Below are positions 35,852-47,200 of a stretch of 64,000 nt of DNA, in pieces. A program made the position numbers and the translations under genes. The stretch is from NCBI RefSeq assembly GCF_002754195.1, contig NZ_PEEU01000001.1, forward strand, positions 4,464,001 to 4,528,000, in the 5' to 3' direction. The DNA is from Flavobacterium sp. 9 (lineage in GTDB: Bacteria > Bacteroidota > Bacteroidia > Flavobacteriales > Flavobacteriaceae). The stretch's first letter is position 1. Each line of letters begins with the position of its first letter. Below the pieces are notes generated by a model. It made no database searches, had not been told where the DNA came from, and worked only from the letters and a program-made list of their open reading frames with translations.

Positions 35852-37195
35852 TTATTGAATACTATATTCTTCTAATTTTCGATACAAAGTCGCAATTCCA
35901 ATTTCTAGTAAACGGGCAGTTTCGGCTTTATTACCTTTTGTATAATTTAAAACCTTCTGAATATGAAGTTTCTCGACACTTTGCATAGAAAAAGCAGACA
36001 TTGATTTTGTAGCTTTTTCAGGTTGATGCTGCATTTCATACGGTAAAACATCAGCGGTTAAAATATCGCCATTACTTAGAATTACAGATCTTTCGATAAC
36101 ATTTTTAAGTTCACGAATATTTCCCGGCCACGAATAATTTTCTAATTTCTGAAGAAAATCATCTGAAACAGTCAAGTTTTTTTTATTCGTTTTTTCAGAA
36201 AATTGCTTTACAAAATAGTTTGTTATGGGCTGAATATCTTTTATTCTTTCACGCAAAGGCGGAAGTGTAATCTCAAAAATATTCAAACGGAAATATAGGT
36301 CAGAACGAAAACGGTGTTCTTCACTTTCTATTTTTAAATCTCTGTTTGTCGCGGCAATTAATCTGAAATTTGATTTTTTGGGAGTTGTGTCTCCAATCGG
36401 AATATATTCGCTGGTTTCTAAAACACGTAATAATTTGGCTTGCAGTTCAATTGGCATTTCTCCAATTTCATCAAGGAATAAAGTTCCGCCGTTTGCTTCT
36501 TCGATAAAACCTTTTTTATCTTTTAGAGCTCCGGTAAAAGCACCTTGTTTATGACCAAATAATTCGCTTTCCAGAATTTCTTTACTAAAAGTACTGCAGT
36601 TTAAAGCGACAAAAGATTTGCCAACGCGATTACTGTTTTCATGAATCGCTTGTGCAAAAACTTCTTTTCCGGTTCCGGTTTCGCCAGTAAGTAAAACAGT
36701 AGAATCAGTTTTTGCCACTTTTTTTGCTAAATCAATAACCTGTTCGATTCCTTTTGATTTTCCTATAATGGTGTTAAAAGAATATTTATCGTTAATGCGT
36801 TTCTCGAGTTGTTTTACCTTTTTTTGTAATTGCGCTTTCTCGACAGCTTTGTATAAAAGCGGAATAATTTTGTCATTATCATCACCTTTTACAATATAAT
36901 CAAAAGCGCCATTTTTCATGGCCTGAACTCCGTCAGGAATATTTCCGAAAGCAGTCAGTAAAATAACTTCAATCAAAGGAAAGCTACCTTTTATGTTTTG
37001 CAGAAAATCGACACCATTTCCGTCAGGTAATTTTACATCACATAAAACGACATCAATATCCGTTTGTTCGAGCTTTTTAAAACCTGATTTCAAATCTTTA
37101 GCTTCAATCACTTCAAAGCCTTCTGATTTTATAATGCGTGTCAACAGACTTCTGAGTTTTTCTTCGTCGTCTATGATTAAAATTTTATGTGTCAT
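35852..37195 (-). CDS. Sigma-54-dependent response regulator (NtrC family)
   Basis: This 447-aa activator has a receiver domain (1-120, phospho-Asp in VVLCDVKLPDGNG), a sigma-54 AAA+ domain and a Fis-type helix-turn-helix. The AAA+ domain contains GETGTGKE, the GAFTGA loop in HKQGAFTGALKD, and [13 protein letters not shown]. The C-terminal HTH is KAETARLLEIGIATLYRKLEEY. The ATG at 37195 (MTHKILIIDDE) is chosen because the preceding 14 in-frame residues are not part of the receiver fold. It lies 60 nt after the TPR kinase gene, its likely partner, and upstream of the kdp operon, where kdpE would sit in other bacteria. Control of kdp is therefore plausible but unproven. Confidence 0.93.
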   Translation of the reverse strand: MTHKILIIDDEEKLRSLLTRIIKSEGFEVIEAKDLKSGFKKLEQTDIDVVLCDVKLPDGNGVDFLQNIKGSFPLIEVILLTAFGNIPDGVQAMKNGAFDYIVKGDDNDKIIPLLYKAVEKAQLQKKVKQLEKRINDKYSFNTIIGKSKGIEQVIDLAKKVAKTDSTVLLTGETGTGKEVFAQAIHENSNRVGKSFVALNCSTFSKEILESELFGHKQGAFTGALKDKKGFIEEANGGTLFLDEIGEMPIELQAKLLRVLETSEYIPIGDTTPKKSNFRLIAATNRDLKIESEEHRFRSDLYFRLNIFEITLPPLRERIKDIQPITNYFVKQFSEKTNKKNLTVSDDFLQKLENYSWPGNIRELKNVIERSVILSNGDILTADVLPYEMQHQPEKATKSMSAFSMQSVEKLHIQKVLNYTKGNKAETARLLEIGIATLYRKLEEYSIQ

Positions 37196-37255
37196 TTGAG
37201 GAAAAGTCTTGAATGGAAATTCATTTTTGAAGTACAAATTTAGGTTTTAAATTAT

Positions 37256-39688
37256 TCATCTTTTTTGATTGATTGGAAATTCTTGCGAAAATTCAATTTT
37301 CAAAATAGTTCCATTATCATTTTCCATAGAGAATTTTGCTTCCAAATCATCACTCAAACCTTTTATTAAACTCATACCGAATGAATTGATTTTCTTGCCA
37401 CTAAAATCAGAATCAACACCAATTCCGTTATCAGATATTGTGAGTAAATATCGATTTTCTGTTATTGCTTCAAGTGTGATATAAATCATTCCGGTTCGAT
37501 CATCCGGAAAAGCATATTTTATAGAATTTGTTATCGCTTCATTCAAAATAAGTCCTAACGGAACTGCCTGAGCAACATCTAATTCTAACGGATCTATTTT
37601 TATTTCGAATCTAATTCTTTGTCCCAGATTAAAGGAATCTTTCAAATATTCGATCAATTCTCTAATATAATTTGGCATATTTATCGTCGAAATATTCTCA
37701 GAATTATAAAGTTTCTGATGAATCAAAGACATCGAATGAATTCTGTGCTGACTATTTTTTATAGCTGATAATGCCATATCATTATCCAAATATGCCGATT
37801 GAGAATTCAATAGACTTATTACTGTTTGAAGATTGTTTTTTACACGATGATGAATTTCTTTCAACAACCATTCTTTTTCATCCAGTAAATGTCTCAGATT
37901 AATATTTTTCTGGTTGATTTCTTTTTCTTTTAATTCGAGTTTAGCGTGATTTCGTTGTTTTAAACGGTATCGGTTGTACAATAAAGCGATTGTAATCAAA
38001 AGCAAAATTAAACTCCAAATCGATAAATTATTTAAGATTTTCGATTTATGTAACTCACTTTCCTGCAATTTCGACTGATCGTTTAAGAGCTTGATTTTTT
38101 GCTCTTTATTTTTAGTTTCATATTCAATTTTCAGTTCTTCAATTTGCTTGTTTTTAGAAATCCCAAGAGTTGAATCACTTATTTGTTTATAATTTTCAAA
38201 ATGTTTTATTGCGCTTTTATAATTACCATTAACAGAATCTGTCTTGAATAATAAATACTGAAATCCCTGCGAATTATAATTTTTATTGTAGGTTTGGCAA
38301 AGAGCAAAAACTTTATCACTGTAAAATTTTGCTTTTTCGGGTCTGTTTGTTTCGATATAAAACAAAGCCATTTGAGTATATTGATGAACAACCTCGATAA
38401 AGGTTTCAGGAGTATTTAGTTGTGCTGCATAATAATCCATTTCTTTAAAATACTTTTCAGCTTGCACATAATCCTTTAAACTATAATAGCAATTAGCCTT
38501 AATATAATTAACTGACATTTTATCAAAAGTACTTTTTGGAGGATATTTTTCAGTTGTTGAATTGATATAATCCAGGGCTTCTTTAGTTTTTCCTTTTAAA
38601 GATAAAGCGGCAACAGCACCAAAAAAACTTTTATACCAAGTACCGCTATCAATGTTTTGATGTCCAAGATCAATACCTTTTTTGTACATTTCTAAGGCAG
38701 CTTCATTATGACCATAAATATTATATACGTCGCCCAAACGTAGATAAAAGACTTCTCCGAAAGTGTAATCTTTTTCAGTTTCCATTCTTTTTACACTTTT
38801 TAGAGCATAATATAAAGCAGTTTTGATACTTCGGTGAGTCAATTCTATGTAAGCAATTGTAGTTTCGGCAAATTGCTGATGTGTGAAACCAATTTTTCGG
38901 AGATCAATTAAATTTTGATACAACCTTTTTCTTGCTTCATCGATTCTGGCGGTCCAAAAATAAATAGTCGTAATCTTCATATAAGATTCTATTCTTTTTT
39001 CTTCCAATCTTAAGGAAGCATAAAGAGAAACCGCCTCCTGCAGAATTTTTTCTTTTTCAGGATCAAGATTTGATAAAAGCGTTCCTTGTGCGTCTAAAGC
39101 ATCTGCAAGACCTAATTTATCGTTTTGCTTTTTGCAATCGTTTATTACCTGAACAAAACAATTTTTACTTTCTATAGGATTATTGGCTTGAGTATAATAT
39201 TTGCCCAAAAGTATCAAACTTTGATTCTGCCATTTTCTTGCTTTAAGCTGATTACTTACAGAAACAGCTTTCTCAATATATAAGAATGCATTTTTAAGAT
39301 CTTCAGGTTTTGTTCCGGGTTTGAAAAGGTAGAAATTACCCAATTGAAGCGATAATTTAATTGCGTCTTCGCCTTTTGATTTCGCAAGAAGACGTTTTAC
39401 GGAATTAACATCACTTTTTTCGATTAAATCCTTTCCTATTAAATAAGAACCATCATTAAATCCTTCATCATATGCTAAAGAAACAGGTAATTTGTAAGCT
39501 TTGCAGGCCAGAACTACAGAACTATCTACATCAATTGCACCTTGATTTGAATTGTACAAATACATGGAAGAAGACTGAATCAAAAGCCTTTTTTTCTTTA
39601 AATCATATTTAGTTACAGAAGGAGAGGTTTGAGCCCAGGATTGAAATATAAAGAAGAATAAAAAACAGAAAGTATACGTTTGTTTCAT
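37256..39688 (-). CDS. TPR-containing sensor histidine kinase (HisKA_2)
   Basis: This 810-aa kinase has a signal peptide (ending QSWAQ), a periplasmic array of tetratricopeptide-like helices (about 80-530) and one membrane helix near 560-580. A coiled coil precedes the kinase core. The phospho-acceptor His lies in HHRVKNNLQTVISLLNSQ, the HisKA_2 type common in Bacteroidetes. The HATPase has NEAITNSIKYAFP, DNGIGV and SFGMSLIKGL. The NtrC-type regulator gene follows after 60 nt, and a second sigma-54 activator is divergent, so the kinase may feed one or both. Confidence 0.92.
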   Translation of the reverse strand: MKQTYTFCFLFFFIFQSWAQTSPSVTKYDLKKKRLLIQSSSMYLYNSNQGAIDVDSSVVLACKAYKLPVSLAYDEGFNDGSYLIGKDLIEKSDVNSVKRLLAKSKGEDAIKLSLQLGNFYLFKPGTKPEDLKNAFLYIEKAVSVSNQLKARKWQNQSLILLGKYYTQANNPIESKNCFVQVINDCKKQNDKLGLADALDAQGTLLSNLDPEKEKILQEAVSLYASLRLEEKRIESYMKITTIYFWTARIDEARKRLYQNLIDLRKIGFTHQQFAETTIAYIELTHRSIKTALYYALKSVKRMETEKDYTFGEVFYLRLGDVYNIYGHNEAALEMYKKGIDLGHQNIDSGTWYKSFFGAVAALSLKGKTKEALDYINSTTEKYPPKSTFDKMSVNYIKANCYYSLKDYVQAEKYFKEMDYYAAQLNTPETFIEVVHQYTQMALFYIETNRPEKAKFYSDKVFALCQTYNKNYNSQGFQYLLFKTDSVNGNYKSAIKHFENYKQISDSTLGISKNKQIEELKIEYETKNKEQKIKLLNDQSKLQESELHKSKILNNLSIWSLILLLITIALLYNRYRLKQRNHAKLELKEKEINQKNINLRHLLDEKEWLLKEIHHRVKNNLQTVISLLNSQSAYLDNDMALSAIKNSQHRIHSMSLIHQKLYNSENISTINMPNYIRELIEYLKDSFNLGQRIRFEIKIDPLELDVAQAVPLGLILNEAITNSIKYAFPDDRTGMIYITLEAITENRYLLTISDNGIGVDSDFSGKKINSFGMSLIKGLSDDLEAKFSMENDNGTILKIEFSQEFPINQKR

Positions 39689-39894
39689 ATGCTGATTACG
39701 ATTTAATTCTATGTTGTTTTATATCAAACAAATATAAAATAAACAGGGTTTGTTTTTTAGAATAATATCAGGAAAATTCACATAAAAGCAGTTTTTTATG
39801 TTTTATATTTTGATAAATTAGAGTTTTACTTCGAATAATTAACTAATTTTATACCAATATAATACGTTGATATAATACTAAAAGTACCACAATT

Positions 39895-41877
39895 ATGAAA
39901 ACGAATTCCGGTGGAATAAATAATACATCTGAAAAGGCATTTAAAAAACGAATTTTAATTGTTGAAGATCAATTTATTGAAGCGCATGATTTGCAATTAA
40001 TACTCGAAAAAGCAAATTATGAAGTTACCGGAATTGCACGTTCTGTTGATCAGGCTTTGGAACAAATTCAAAATGAAAAGCCAGATTTAGTTTTTGTGGA
40101 TATTATGTTAAAAGGAGCTCGAAACGGAATAGATCTTGCTCAAATTCTAAAAGAAAACCGCATTGGATTTATATACATTTCGGCAAATTCCAGTAAGAGT
40201 ATTTTAGATCAGGCAAAAACGACACAACCTTACGGATTTATCGTAAAACCTTTTAGAGAACAAGATGTTTTAACCACGCTTGAGATTGCTTTTTATCGTC
40301 AGGAATATAGTTTAGAATCACAATTAGTGCAGCAATTAGAGCTTCAAAATGGAATTAATGAAATTGTAAATTCTGATTTAAAAAAGGAAGAAGCGCTTTT
40401 GGCATTTGCAAAAACGATACAATCTTTTATTTCGTTTGATTATTTAGAAGTTGGTTTTCTTAATACAACCAATTATGATAATTTGGGTATTATGCGAAAA
40501 AGCATAGACGATTACCAAATTATTAGTTCAGAAAAACTATCTAAAATTGCAGATGTTTCGGTAAAAGAATTAAACGAAACTTACAAAAAATCAAAACCAG
40601 ATGCCAAACCTATAATATATAGTGAGGAAGCTTTGATTAATAATTTTCAGGGAGCACCAATAAAAAGTTTAATAGCTCATAATTTCGGAATCAAATCTTA
40701 TTTGGTTTTTCCAATTACAATTGCATCAGTTCAAAGGTTTTATTTTACTTTTTACAGTAGAAACTTCAGCGTATATTCAGATGAAAATTTAAAATTACTA
40801 TCAAATTTAGAAAGTAATTTGCTTCAGTTTGTCAATAAAGCTTATTCTGGAGGAGCTTTGAATGTGGATGAAAAAGTCAAAAAAGAAACCGTAAATAAGA
40901 ATTTAAATACAGATAAAAGAGCAGTTGGTTTCGAAGGAATTATAGGAAACAGCAACCACATGATAACTGTTTTTGATTATATCCGAAAAGTAGCTCCATC
41001 AGATACTTCCGTTTTAGTTTTAGGCGAAAGCGGAACAGGAAAAGAAAAAATTGCTCAAAGTATTCATGCGCTTTCTCCTCGAAAAGACAAACCTTTGGTG
41101 ATTATAAATTGTGGCGCTATTCCGGAAAATCTGGCAGAATCGTTGCTTTTTGGACATGAAAGAGGTGCTTTTACCGGAGCTTTAGACAAGCGCATTGGTA
41201 AATTTGAATTAGCAGACGGAGGAACTATTTTTCTGGATGAAATAGGAGAGATGCCATTAGAACTTCAGGTTAAATTACTGCGTGTTTTGCAGGAAAGAGA
41301 AATCGAACGTATTGGCGGTAAAGCTCCTCTGAAAATTGATGTGAGAATTATTGCAGCAACTAATAAAAACTTAGAAGAAGAAGTTGCTGCCGGACGATTT
41401 AGAATGGATTTGTATTATCGTTTGCATGTTTTTCCAATTATGGTTCCGCCATTAAAAAAGCGAAAAGAAGATATTCCGGAATTGGCACGTTATTTTACGC
41501 AAGTCTACAGCGAGAAAATGGGAAGAAAAACACCTTCACTTTCAGAAGATGCCTTACAGCAGATTATGAATTATAATTGGCCTGGAAATATTAGAGAATT
41601 AGAACACGTGATACAACGCGCCATTTTATTGACTGACGGAAATACAATTAAGGAAATCGAGTTTTCGCCATCTTCAAAAATGCATCCTGATCAGGCAAAC
41701 GAGTCATTTTCGATTAAAACTATTCTGGAAAACGAACGAGATTATATTTTATATATTCTGAAAAAATGCAACGGAAAAATCTCAGGAACCGGTGGTGCAG
41801 CAGAGATTCTTGACATTCATCCTTCGACATTAAATTCGAAAATAAAAAAACTGGAAATCAAAAGAGAATTAAATTAA
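39895..41877 (+). CDS. Response regulator with sigma-54 AAA+ and Fis HTH domains
   Basis: This 660-aa activator has a receiver at about 18-135 (IVEDQ; phospho-Asp in [14 protein letters not shown]). A GAF-like region follows at about 140-325, which adds a possible small-molecule or protein signal. The sigma-54 AAA+ domain (about 345-570) has [14 protein letters not shown] in [12 protein letters not shown], and [14 protein letters not shown] Fis-type HTH closes the protein ([21 protein letters not shown]). The extra middle domain makes it longer than NtrC. It is transcribed divergently from the TPR kinase gene across a 206-bp spacer and converges with an alpha/beta hydrolase with a 9-nt overlap. 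Confidence 0.93.
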   Translation: MKTNSGGINNTSEKAFKKRILIVEDQFIEAHDLQLILEKANYEVTGIARSVDQALEQIQNEKPDLVFVDIMLKGARNGIDLAQILKENRIGFIYISANSSKSILDQAKTTQPYGFIVKPFREQDVLTTLEIAFYRQEYSLESQLVQQLELQNGINEIVNSDLKKEEALLAFAKTIQSFISFDYLEVGFLNTTNYDNLGIMRKSIDDYQIISSEKLSKIADVSVKELNETYKKSKPDAKPIIYSEEALINNFQGAPIKSLIAHNFGIKSYLVFPITIASVQRFYFTFYSRNFSVYSDENLKLLSNLESNLLQFVNKAYSGGALNVDEKVKKETVNKNLNTDKRAVGFEGIIGNSNHMITVFDYIRKVAPSDTSVLVLGESGTGKEKIAQSIHALSPRKDKPLVIINCGAIPENLAESLLFGHERGAFTGALDKRIGKFELADGGTIFLDEIGEMPLELQVKLLRVLQEREIERIGGKAPLKIDVRIIAATNKNLEEEVAAGRFRMDLYYRLHVFPIMVPPLKKRKEDIPELARYFTQVYSEKMGRKTPSLSEDALQQIMNYNWPGNIRELEHVIQRAILLTDGNTIKEIEFSPSSKMHPDQANESFSIKTILENERDYILYILKKCNGKISGTGGAAEILDIHPSTLNSKIKKLEIKRELN

Positions 41878-42663
41878 ACTGATTTTCTCCAGCCAATTGA
41901 CAATAAAATCAGCCGTTTCTTGCCAGTTCAATTGTCCAAGAACGAAATGATTTTTATTTTCAAATTCCTTATAACAGGTTATAGAATGTACATTTTTGTA
42001 CTTTTTAAAATTTGAATAATTAAGCGACGACGGTATAATATTATCATTAGAACCTGATAAAAAAAGTATGGGAACGTGTGGCTTTTTAAAATTAATTTTA
42101 GCCGAATTTGAAATTATTATATCACGTATTACTTGTTTAGATTCCGGAATCGCCAATTTTTCATATGATTCTTTCTGTTCTTCAAAGTCCATTACGTTTG
42201 CAAAGGCAAATTGCCATTCTTTAAACGACATTAAATAGGTCTTTTTTGCAGAGGAGAAAAAGCCCAAAGATTTCCATGTGGCTTTATAAAATGAAAATTT
42301 TGTGGTAATAACACCTCTTGGAGGAAAAGAATGTATACAAACTCCTGCGGCAGCAAGTTCTTTTTGAATCAATAATTGCGTCAAAAGACCACCGTAAGAA
42401 TGTCCGATTAAAATGGGTTTTTCAGGAAGTTTTTCGATAATTTCAGTATAATAATCAATTAAGATATTTAATCGCAGTTGAGCAATTTTAGAATCCGGAT
42501 GTTCACTTCTTAAAGTTTCGGCCAATTCATTTTTGTAAGGCCACGGCGGCGCAACGGTTTTGTATCCTTTATTTTCAAAAAAAACAATCCATTCCTGCCA
42601 GCAAGAATGACTCACAAACGCTCCCGTAATAAACACAATGGTTTTTGTATTAGATAGGTACAT
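41869..42663 (-). CDS. Alpha/beta hydrolase
   Basis: This 264-aa cytoplasmic hydrolase has the nucleophile elbow GHSYGG near residue 89, an acid in [10 protein letters not shown] near 202 and a C-terminal His in NKNHFVLG near 243, the standard Ser-Asp-His triad. The cap region contains a Trp-rich segment ([16 protein letters not shown]). The natural substrate is not indicated; ester or lipid hydrolysis would be typical. Its 3' end overlaps the convergent activator gene by 9 nt. Confidence 0.87.
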   Translation of the reverse strand: MYLSNTKTIVFITGAFVSHSCWQEWIVFFENKGYKTVAPPWPYKNELAETLRSEHPDSKIAQLRLNILIDYYTEIIEKLPEKPILIGHSYGGLLTQLLIQKELAAAGVCIHSFPPRGVITTKFSFYKATWKSLGFFSSAKKTYLMSFKEWQFAFANVMDFEEQKESYEKLAIPESKQVIRDIIISNSAKINFKKPHVPILFLSGSNDNIIPSSLNYSNFKKYKNVHSITCYKEFENKNHFVLGQLNWQETADFIVNWLEKISLI

Positions 42664-42818
42664 AATAAGATAGTTTGAGATTTTTTGAATATTTAAGAAA
42701 TAACAAACTACATGCCTTATTTGTAAAGTATTGATTATAAAAGAACTACTTCCGTTTTGTCTGATAATTATTATTATATATCGTTAAATGCAATTTTATA
42801 CTATTGAAATATCAATTT

Positions 42819-42852
42819 TTTGAACCAGTTTTTTCAAAGAAATGTATCTTTA
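42819..42852 (+). promoter_or_regulatory. Promoter of the polysaccharide deacetylase gene
   Basis: TTTG (42819-42822) and TATCTTTA (42845-42852) are separated by 22 bp, a fair Bacteroidetes-type promoter. It covers the upstream in-frame ATG at 42820, which supports the downstream ATG as the real start. Confidence 0.55.
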
Positions 42853-42876
42853 GGGACTCTAAATCAGATATTTCAA

Positions 42877-44112
42877 ATGAAAATACCACAACTCCAAATC
42901 AAAACATTTTTATCTATCGTTTTTCTTATTATTAGTGGAATATTTGTTTGCTCAGCAAATACGCCAATCCTGAAAATGGATTCCTTACAACCAAAATTGA
43001 TTTCATTTAAAATAAAATCAAAGTCAGCTGACAAAGTAAAAATTCAAGCTTCGGCTTTAAAATTCAATAAACATTTAGCGTATAGTTTTACTGTTGATGA
43101 CGGTTATCGATCCACTTATCTAACAGCTTTTCCATTATTGAACGGAGGAAAAATCAGTGGTAAAGAAATCAGCGAATGGAAAAATGACCAAGGCGGAGAC
43201 GGAACAACTTCAAAAGGACTTTTTTATACCAATAATCTAGGAACTAAAATTCCGTTTAAATTAGGTTTAGCAATTAACGGCGCGGCAATTGAAGATTTCT
43301 CAGCTTCACGAGGACATCTTTCGTGGGCAGAAGTAAAGGAAATGTATAATGCGGGTTGGGATGTTTTGAATCATGGTTTTCATCATGCAACCAAACACGG
43401 AACTAATTTTTTGACTGAAGTAACTGAAAATACAGCTTCTATAAAACAAAATTTAGGTTTTACAATGTCTCAGTTCGTAGTTCCTGGAGGCGAAAGCGAT
43501 CCTGGATATCAATTAGAATATGAAAGAGATGCATTGGCAAATGGTTCTTTTTCTGTCGCTTCTTATGTAGGTTCAGGGCCAATAATTGATGTAAAGGAAA
43601 AAGTAAATCTTGATAAAATGATTTATGCCAGAGTATTTGTTCAAAGTTCAAAAGATACAATTGGATTTAAAACTATGGATCGTTATTTGAAAACATTAGA
43701 TTCAGTAGCAAAATTGCCGAATCCGGTTTGGTACAACGCATTTACACACGGAGTGGGAAATCAAAATCTTTGGAATTTAAGCATGCGTTTTCCCGATTTT
43801 AAATATTTTATGACCACAATTGCTAATAAATATGGAGCAAAAGGAGATGATAGTATTTGGATGGCGCCTTGGCAGGAAGTTTACGAATATATTTGGCTTC
43901 GTGATAGAATCAAAATTAATTACGAGCAAAATAATAAAGAAGGAATAGTTACAATTGAACTTCCTGAAATTCCCGAAACATTCAGATATAGAGCTATTTC
44001 GTTGGAAATTGATACACCGGATAAATTTGAAATAGAAGCCAATTCACCAGATTTCAAGATTTCCAGCGACGGAAAAACAAAGCATAAATTAATTACGATT
44101 GAGTTGAAATAA
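42877..44112 (+). CDS. Polysaccharide deacetylase-like (NodB homology) exported protein
   Basis: The ATG at 42877 gives 411 aa beginning with a signal peptide (IVFLIISGIFVCSA). NodB-type features are the Asp pair in YSFTVDDGYRS and the metal-binding histidines in LNHGFHHAT. A later FTHGVG segment may supply the conserved His near the active site. It probably removes acetyl or similar groups from an extracellular or cell-surface polysaccharide. The upstream ATG at 42820 lies inside the predicted promoter and is disfavoured. No carbohydrate-locus neighbours are present. Confidence 0.83.
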   Translation: MKIPQLQIKTFLSIVFLIISGIFVCSANTPILKMDSLQPKLISFKIKSKSADKVKIQASALKFNKHLAYSFTVDDGYRSTYLTAFPLLNGGKISGKEISEWKNDQGGDGTTSKGLFYTNNLGTKIPFKLGLAINGAAIEDFSASRGHLSWAEVKEMYNAGWDVLNHGFHHATKHGTNFLTEVTENTASIKQNLGFTMSQFVVPGGESDPGYQLEYERDALANGSFSVASYVGSGPIIDVKEKVNLDKMIYARVFVQSSKDTIGFKTMDRYLKTLDSVAKLPNPVWYNAFTHGVGNQNLWNLSMRFPDFKYFMTTIANKYGAKGDDSIWMAPWQEVYEYIWLRDRIKINYEQNNKEGIVTIELPEIPETFRYRAISLEIDTPDKFEIEANSPDFKISSDGKTKHKLITIELK

Positions 44113-44115
44113 TAG

Positions 44116-44226
44116 TTTTGCCACAGATTAAAATGATTATAATGATTTTTGCTTGCGTAAAATTTTATTACAATAAATTATGATCAGAATTAATCTTTCT
44201 AATCATTTTAATCTGTGGCAAAAAAA
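44116..44226. repeat. Long inverted repeat acting as a convergent terminator
   Basis: The left arm 44116-44150 (TTTTGCCACAGATTAAAATG and onward) and the right arm 44191-44226 are complementary over about 30 nt and end in an A-run. It lies between the convergent deacetylase and M1-permease genes. The CCACAGATT end resembles that of the repeat at 16336-16505. Confidence 0.75.
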
Positions 44227-44235
44227 AATAAAACC

Positions 44236-47200
44236 TTAATTAATTTCCTTTTCGTTATCCTTATAAAAAGTATCTATATTCTTTAAATACGGATCAACAA
44301 TAATACGTTGAGGTTTGGTTTTGAGTTTGATTTTCCCTTCAACCGAATTATTTTTAATCGAAAAAGGATATGAAGATAATTTTCCGTTTTCATCATAAAC
44401 ACCAATATCTATTCTAGAATCGTTCGGAATCAGTTTTCGTTTTCCAGTTGCATTCTCAGAATATTTTTCAGAATTCACTTTAAAAGAAACTTCATAAGAG
44501 CCATTTTTCTTTTGACTTTCAACCGAAACTACATTTGATGAATACGTAATAATTTGTTTAAACATTTCATCTAATTTGTAATGCAGTTTAGGATCTGTTA
44601 CGGAATAAATTTCTTTTAATAAATCTTCAGAATCCGGCGTTTGATTTGGAAATTTATAATGATTTAAGAAATTCTTCAAAGCAAGATTCACTTTTTCTTC
44701 TCCAATTAACATTTTCAATTGATGCATTACAAGCATTCCTTTATCATAAGGTAAATGCGGCGTGTCGTAATTTGTTTTATAAAGAGGCATTTCAGGATCA
44801 TAACTTCGGCTGCTTAAATACAAATCGAGATGAATTTTTAAAGTTTCTAATGCTTTTTCCAATCCATGTTCTTTTTCATAAAGCATCAGTTCCATATATT
44901 GTGCTAAAGTTTCGGTCAAAATCCAGCTTCCTTCTTTTTGTTCCGGACTAATTTGTGAATTTCCCCACCATTCGTGCGATAATTCATGTGCCGTTAATTG
45001 ATTGATAATATCTTCTTTATCACGATGATTTAAATCACTGTAAAAACCAAAGTTCTCTTTCATGAAAACCGTTGAAGGATATGAAGTTGCTGCAAAACCA
45101 TTAACAAAAGCAGAGATTTCGGCATATCGAATTGTTTTATATGGATATTTTCCAAAGTTGTTTTGGCAATAATCTACAGTGTTTTCTATATCTTTTATAA
45201 GCTTCGAAACATTTCTAGAATGTCTCGCGTCATAATAAACTTCAATTGAAATACATTTATAAACTGTTTTTTGAATTTTATATTCAGCAGAAGAAAAAGC
45301 AAATCTAAACGGAATTTTTCCATTTGATTTATAATGAAAATAATTGCGATCGTCTTTGTTCCATTTTTCAATTAAATCTCCAATTCCTATTGCAGTTTGA
45401 TTTTGAGACGTTGAAACAATAGTTTCGTAATCAATGAAATTGTATGGAACTATCGATTTATCTTCCAGTTTTTTAAGCGGGCTTTGTGCGGGTAAATGTC
45501 TTTTTATTCGTTCTTTTTTACTTTCAATTTCGTTCGAATCCTGATAACCAAAATAAGGATAATAACGACTTATTCGCATAAAAGAACCATTTTCGATAAT
45601 CGAATTAAAAGAAGTATGACCTTTAAACGGAGACCAAGTTGATTCAAATGAAAACGAAATCTTCATTTTTTGTTGAGGCTGAAGCGGCTTTTCTAGTTTA
45701 TACCAATAATGCTTGAATTCTGAAACATCACCTAATTTTTTAGCGTTCGGAATTTCAATTGAAGTTAACTTCGAATTTCGATCTATATATAGGAGTAAAC
45801 TATCAATTGGTTTTTCGGCATTATTGATTAATTCGTAAGTTCCTTTTACTTCATATCGGTTTTCCGACGGAAATAAATCTACATTACTTTTTACAGAAAT
45901 TATAGTTGGTTGCCGTAAATCAGTATATTTTTTGAATTGCAACTCATATTGTTCACTCCAATTATTCTGATCTTCTTCAGTAATATATGGATATTCAATA
46001 TTGGTTTTATAAAAAAGGTAACTTCCAAAGCCAATAAAAAGAAGAATTCCTAAAGCAAAAACTCCCTTTTGAATTGTAGTAAAGGAATGTCTTCGGAATG
46101 ATTTTAGGACAGAAGTATTTCGTTTCCATAAAATTCCTGTCAGGATTAGTAGAGTCAAAGCCAATCCGAAATTGTACAACATCGAAACATCAAACGCAAA
46201 AGTATATTTTCCAAAACCATTCAAATCAAAATATTCTCTTTTAAAAGAATCACCAAATCTCAATAAAGGATGAGAAATTCCTAATTGTTCACCAATTCCG
46301 GTACTTATTAAGACCGTAATAATTGTTGCGATAGAAAGTCCCAGATATTTATTAGAAACAACCGTTTGAATAAAAACAACTAAAATCGAAATCAATAAAA
46401 TGGGGAAACCTAAATAATAAAATAGCGAAAGATAAAGCTCAAATTCTATTGGAGCATTGTTATGAACGATTTGAAAGCCACAACCAATCAAAATACTCAG
46501 AGCAATTATAAGAAGCGGAATTGTAAAAAGCGAAATGATTTTGGAGAGTAAAACCACCGTTTGTTGATAAGACGTTGTGTTTTCCAACATTTCAAATCTA
46601 GAAGTTTCGCTTCGGTTTATTAATTCGTTGCTATAAAAAAGCAGAATGATAATCAGAATAAAAGGCAAACGATCCATAAGCGTGCTAATCATCAGAGCAG
46701 TATTGGCGATGTTTTGCGGCAATCTGATTCCGCCATCAATCTCGTCTGAAATTTCAATTGCTAATAATCCTGAGAATAAAAGCGCTATTAATAGAAACGG
46801 AATTCCTTTCAAGATTAGGGAAACATCCATTTTGATGTAACTTTTAAAAACTAAGAAATTGTGTTTGAATGTTCTGAATTCGATATTTTTGGGTGCTTCT
46901 GTAGAAAAAGAAATGTTTTCTGCTTTTAAAACTTTAATTGGTTTTACTTTTTTAGTTTTCGTTTTTCTAAAAGAAAAGAAACGATAAGACACCAAAATCA
47001 ATAGAACAGAAATACTTAACCAAAGAATTCTATTAAACAGAAAATTACCGGATAAATCCAGAAGATTGGTATTTTTCTCAATAGCTGTAAAATATCTCGT
47101 TTGTTCCAGAAAAGCCGCTAACCCAAACGGATCAATTTTCGCAGCAAACGACATTGCAGCCGCTGATGAAGGCGAAGCATTGGCAAAAATAGGAGAGTTG

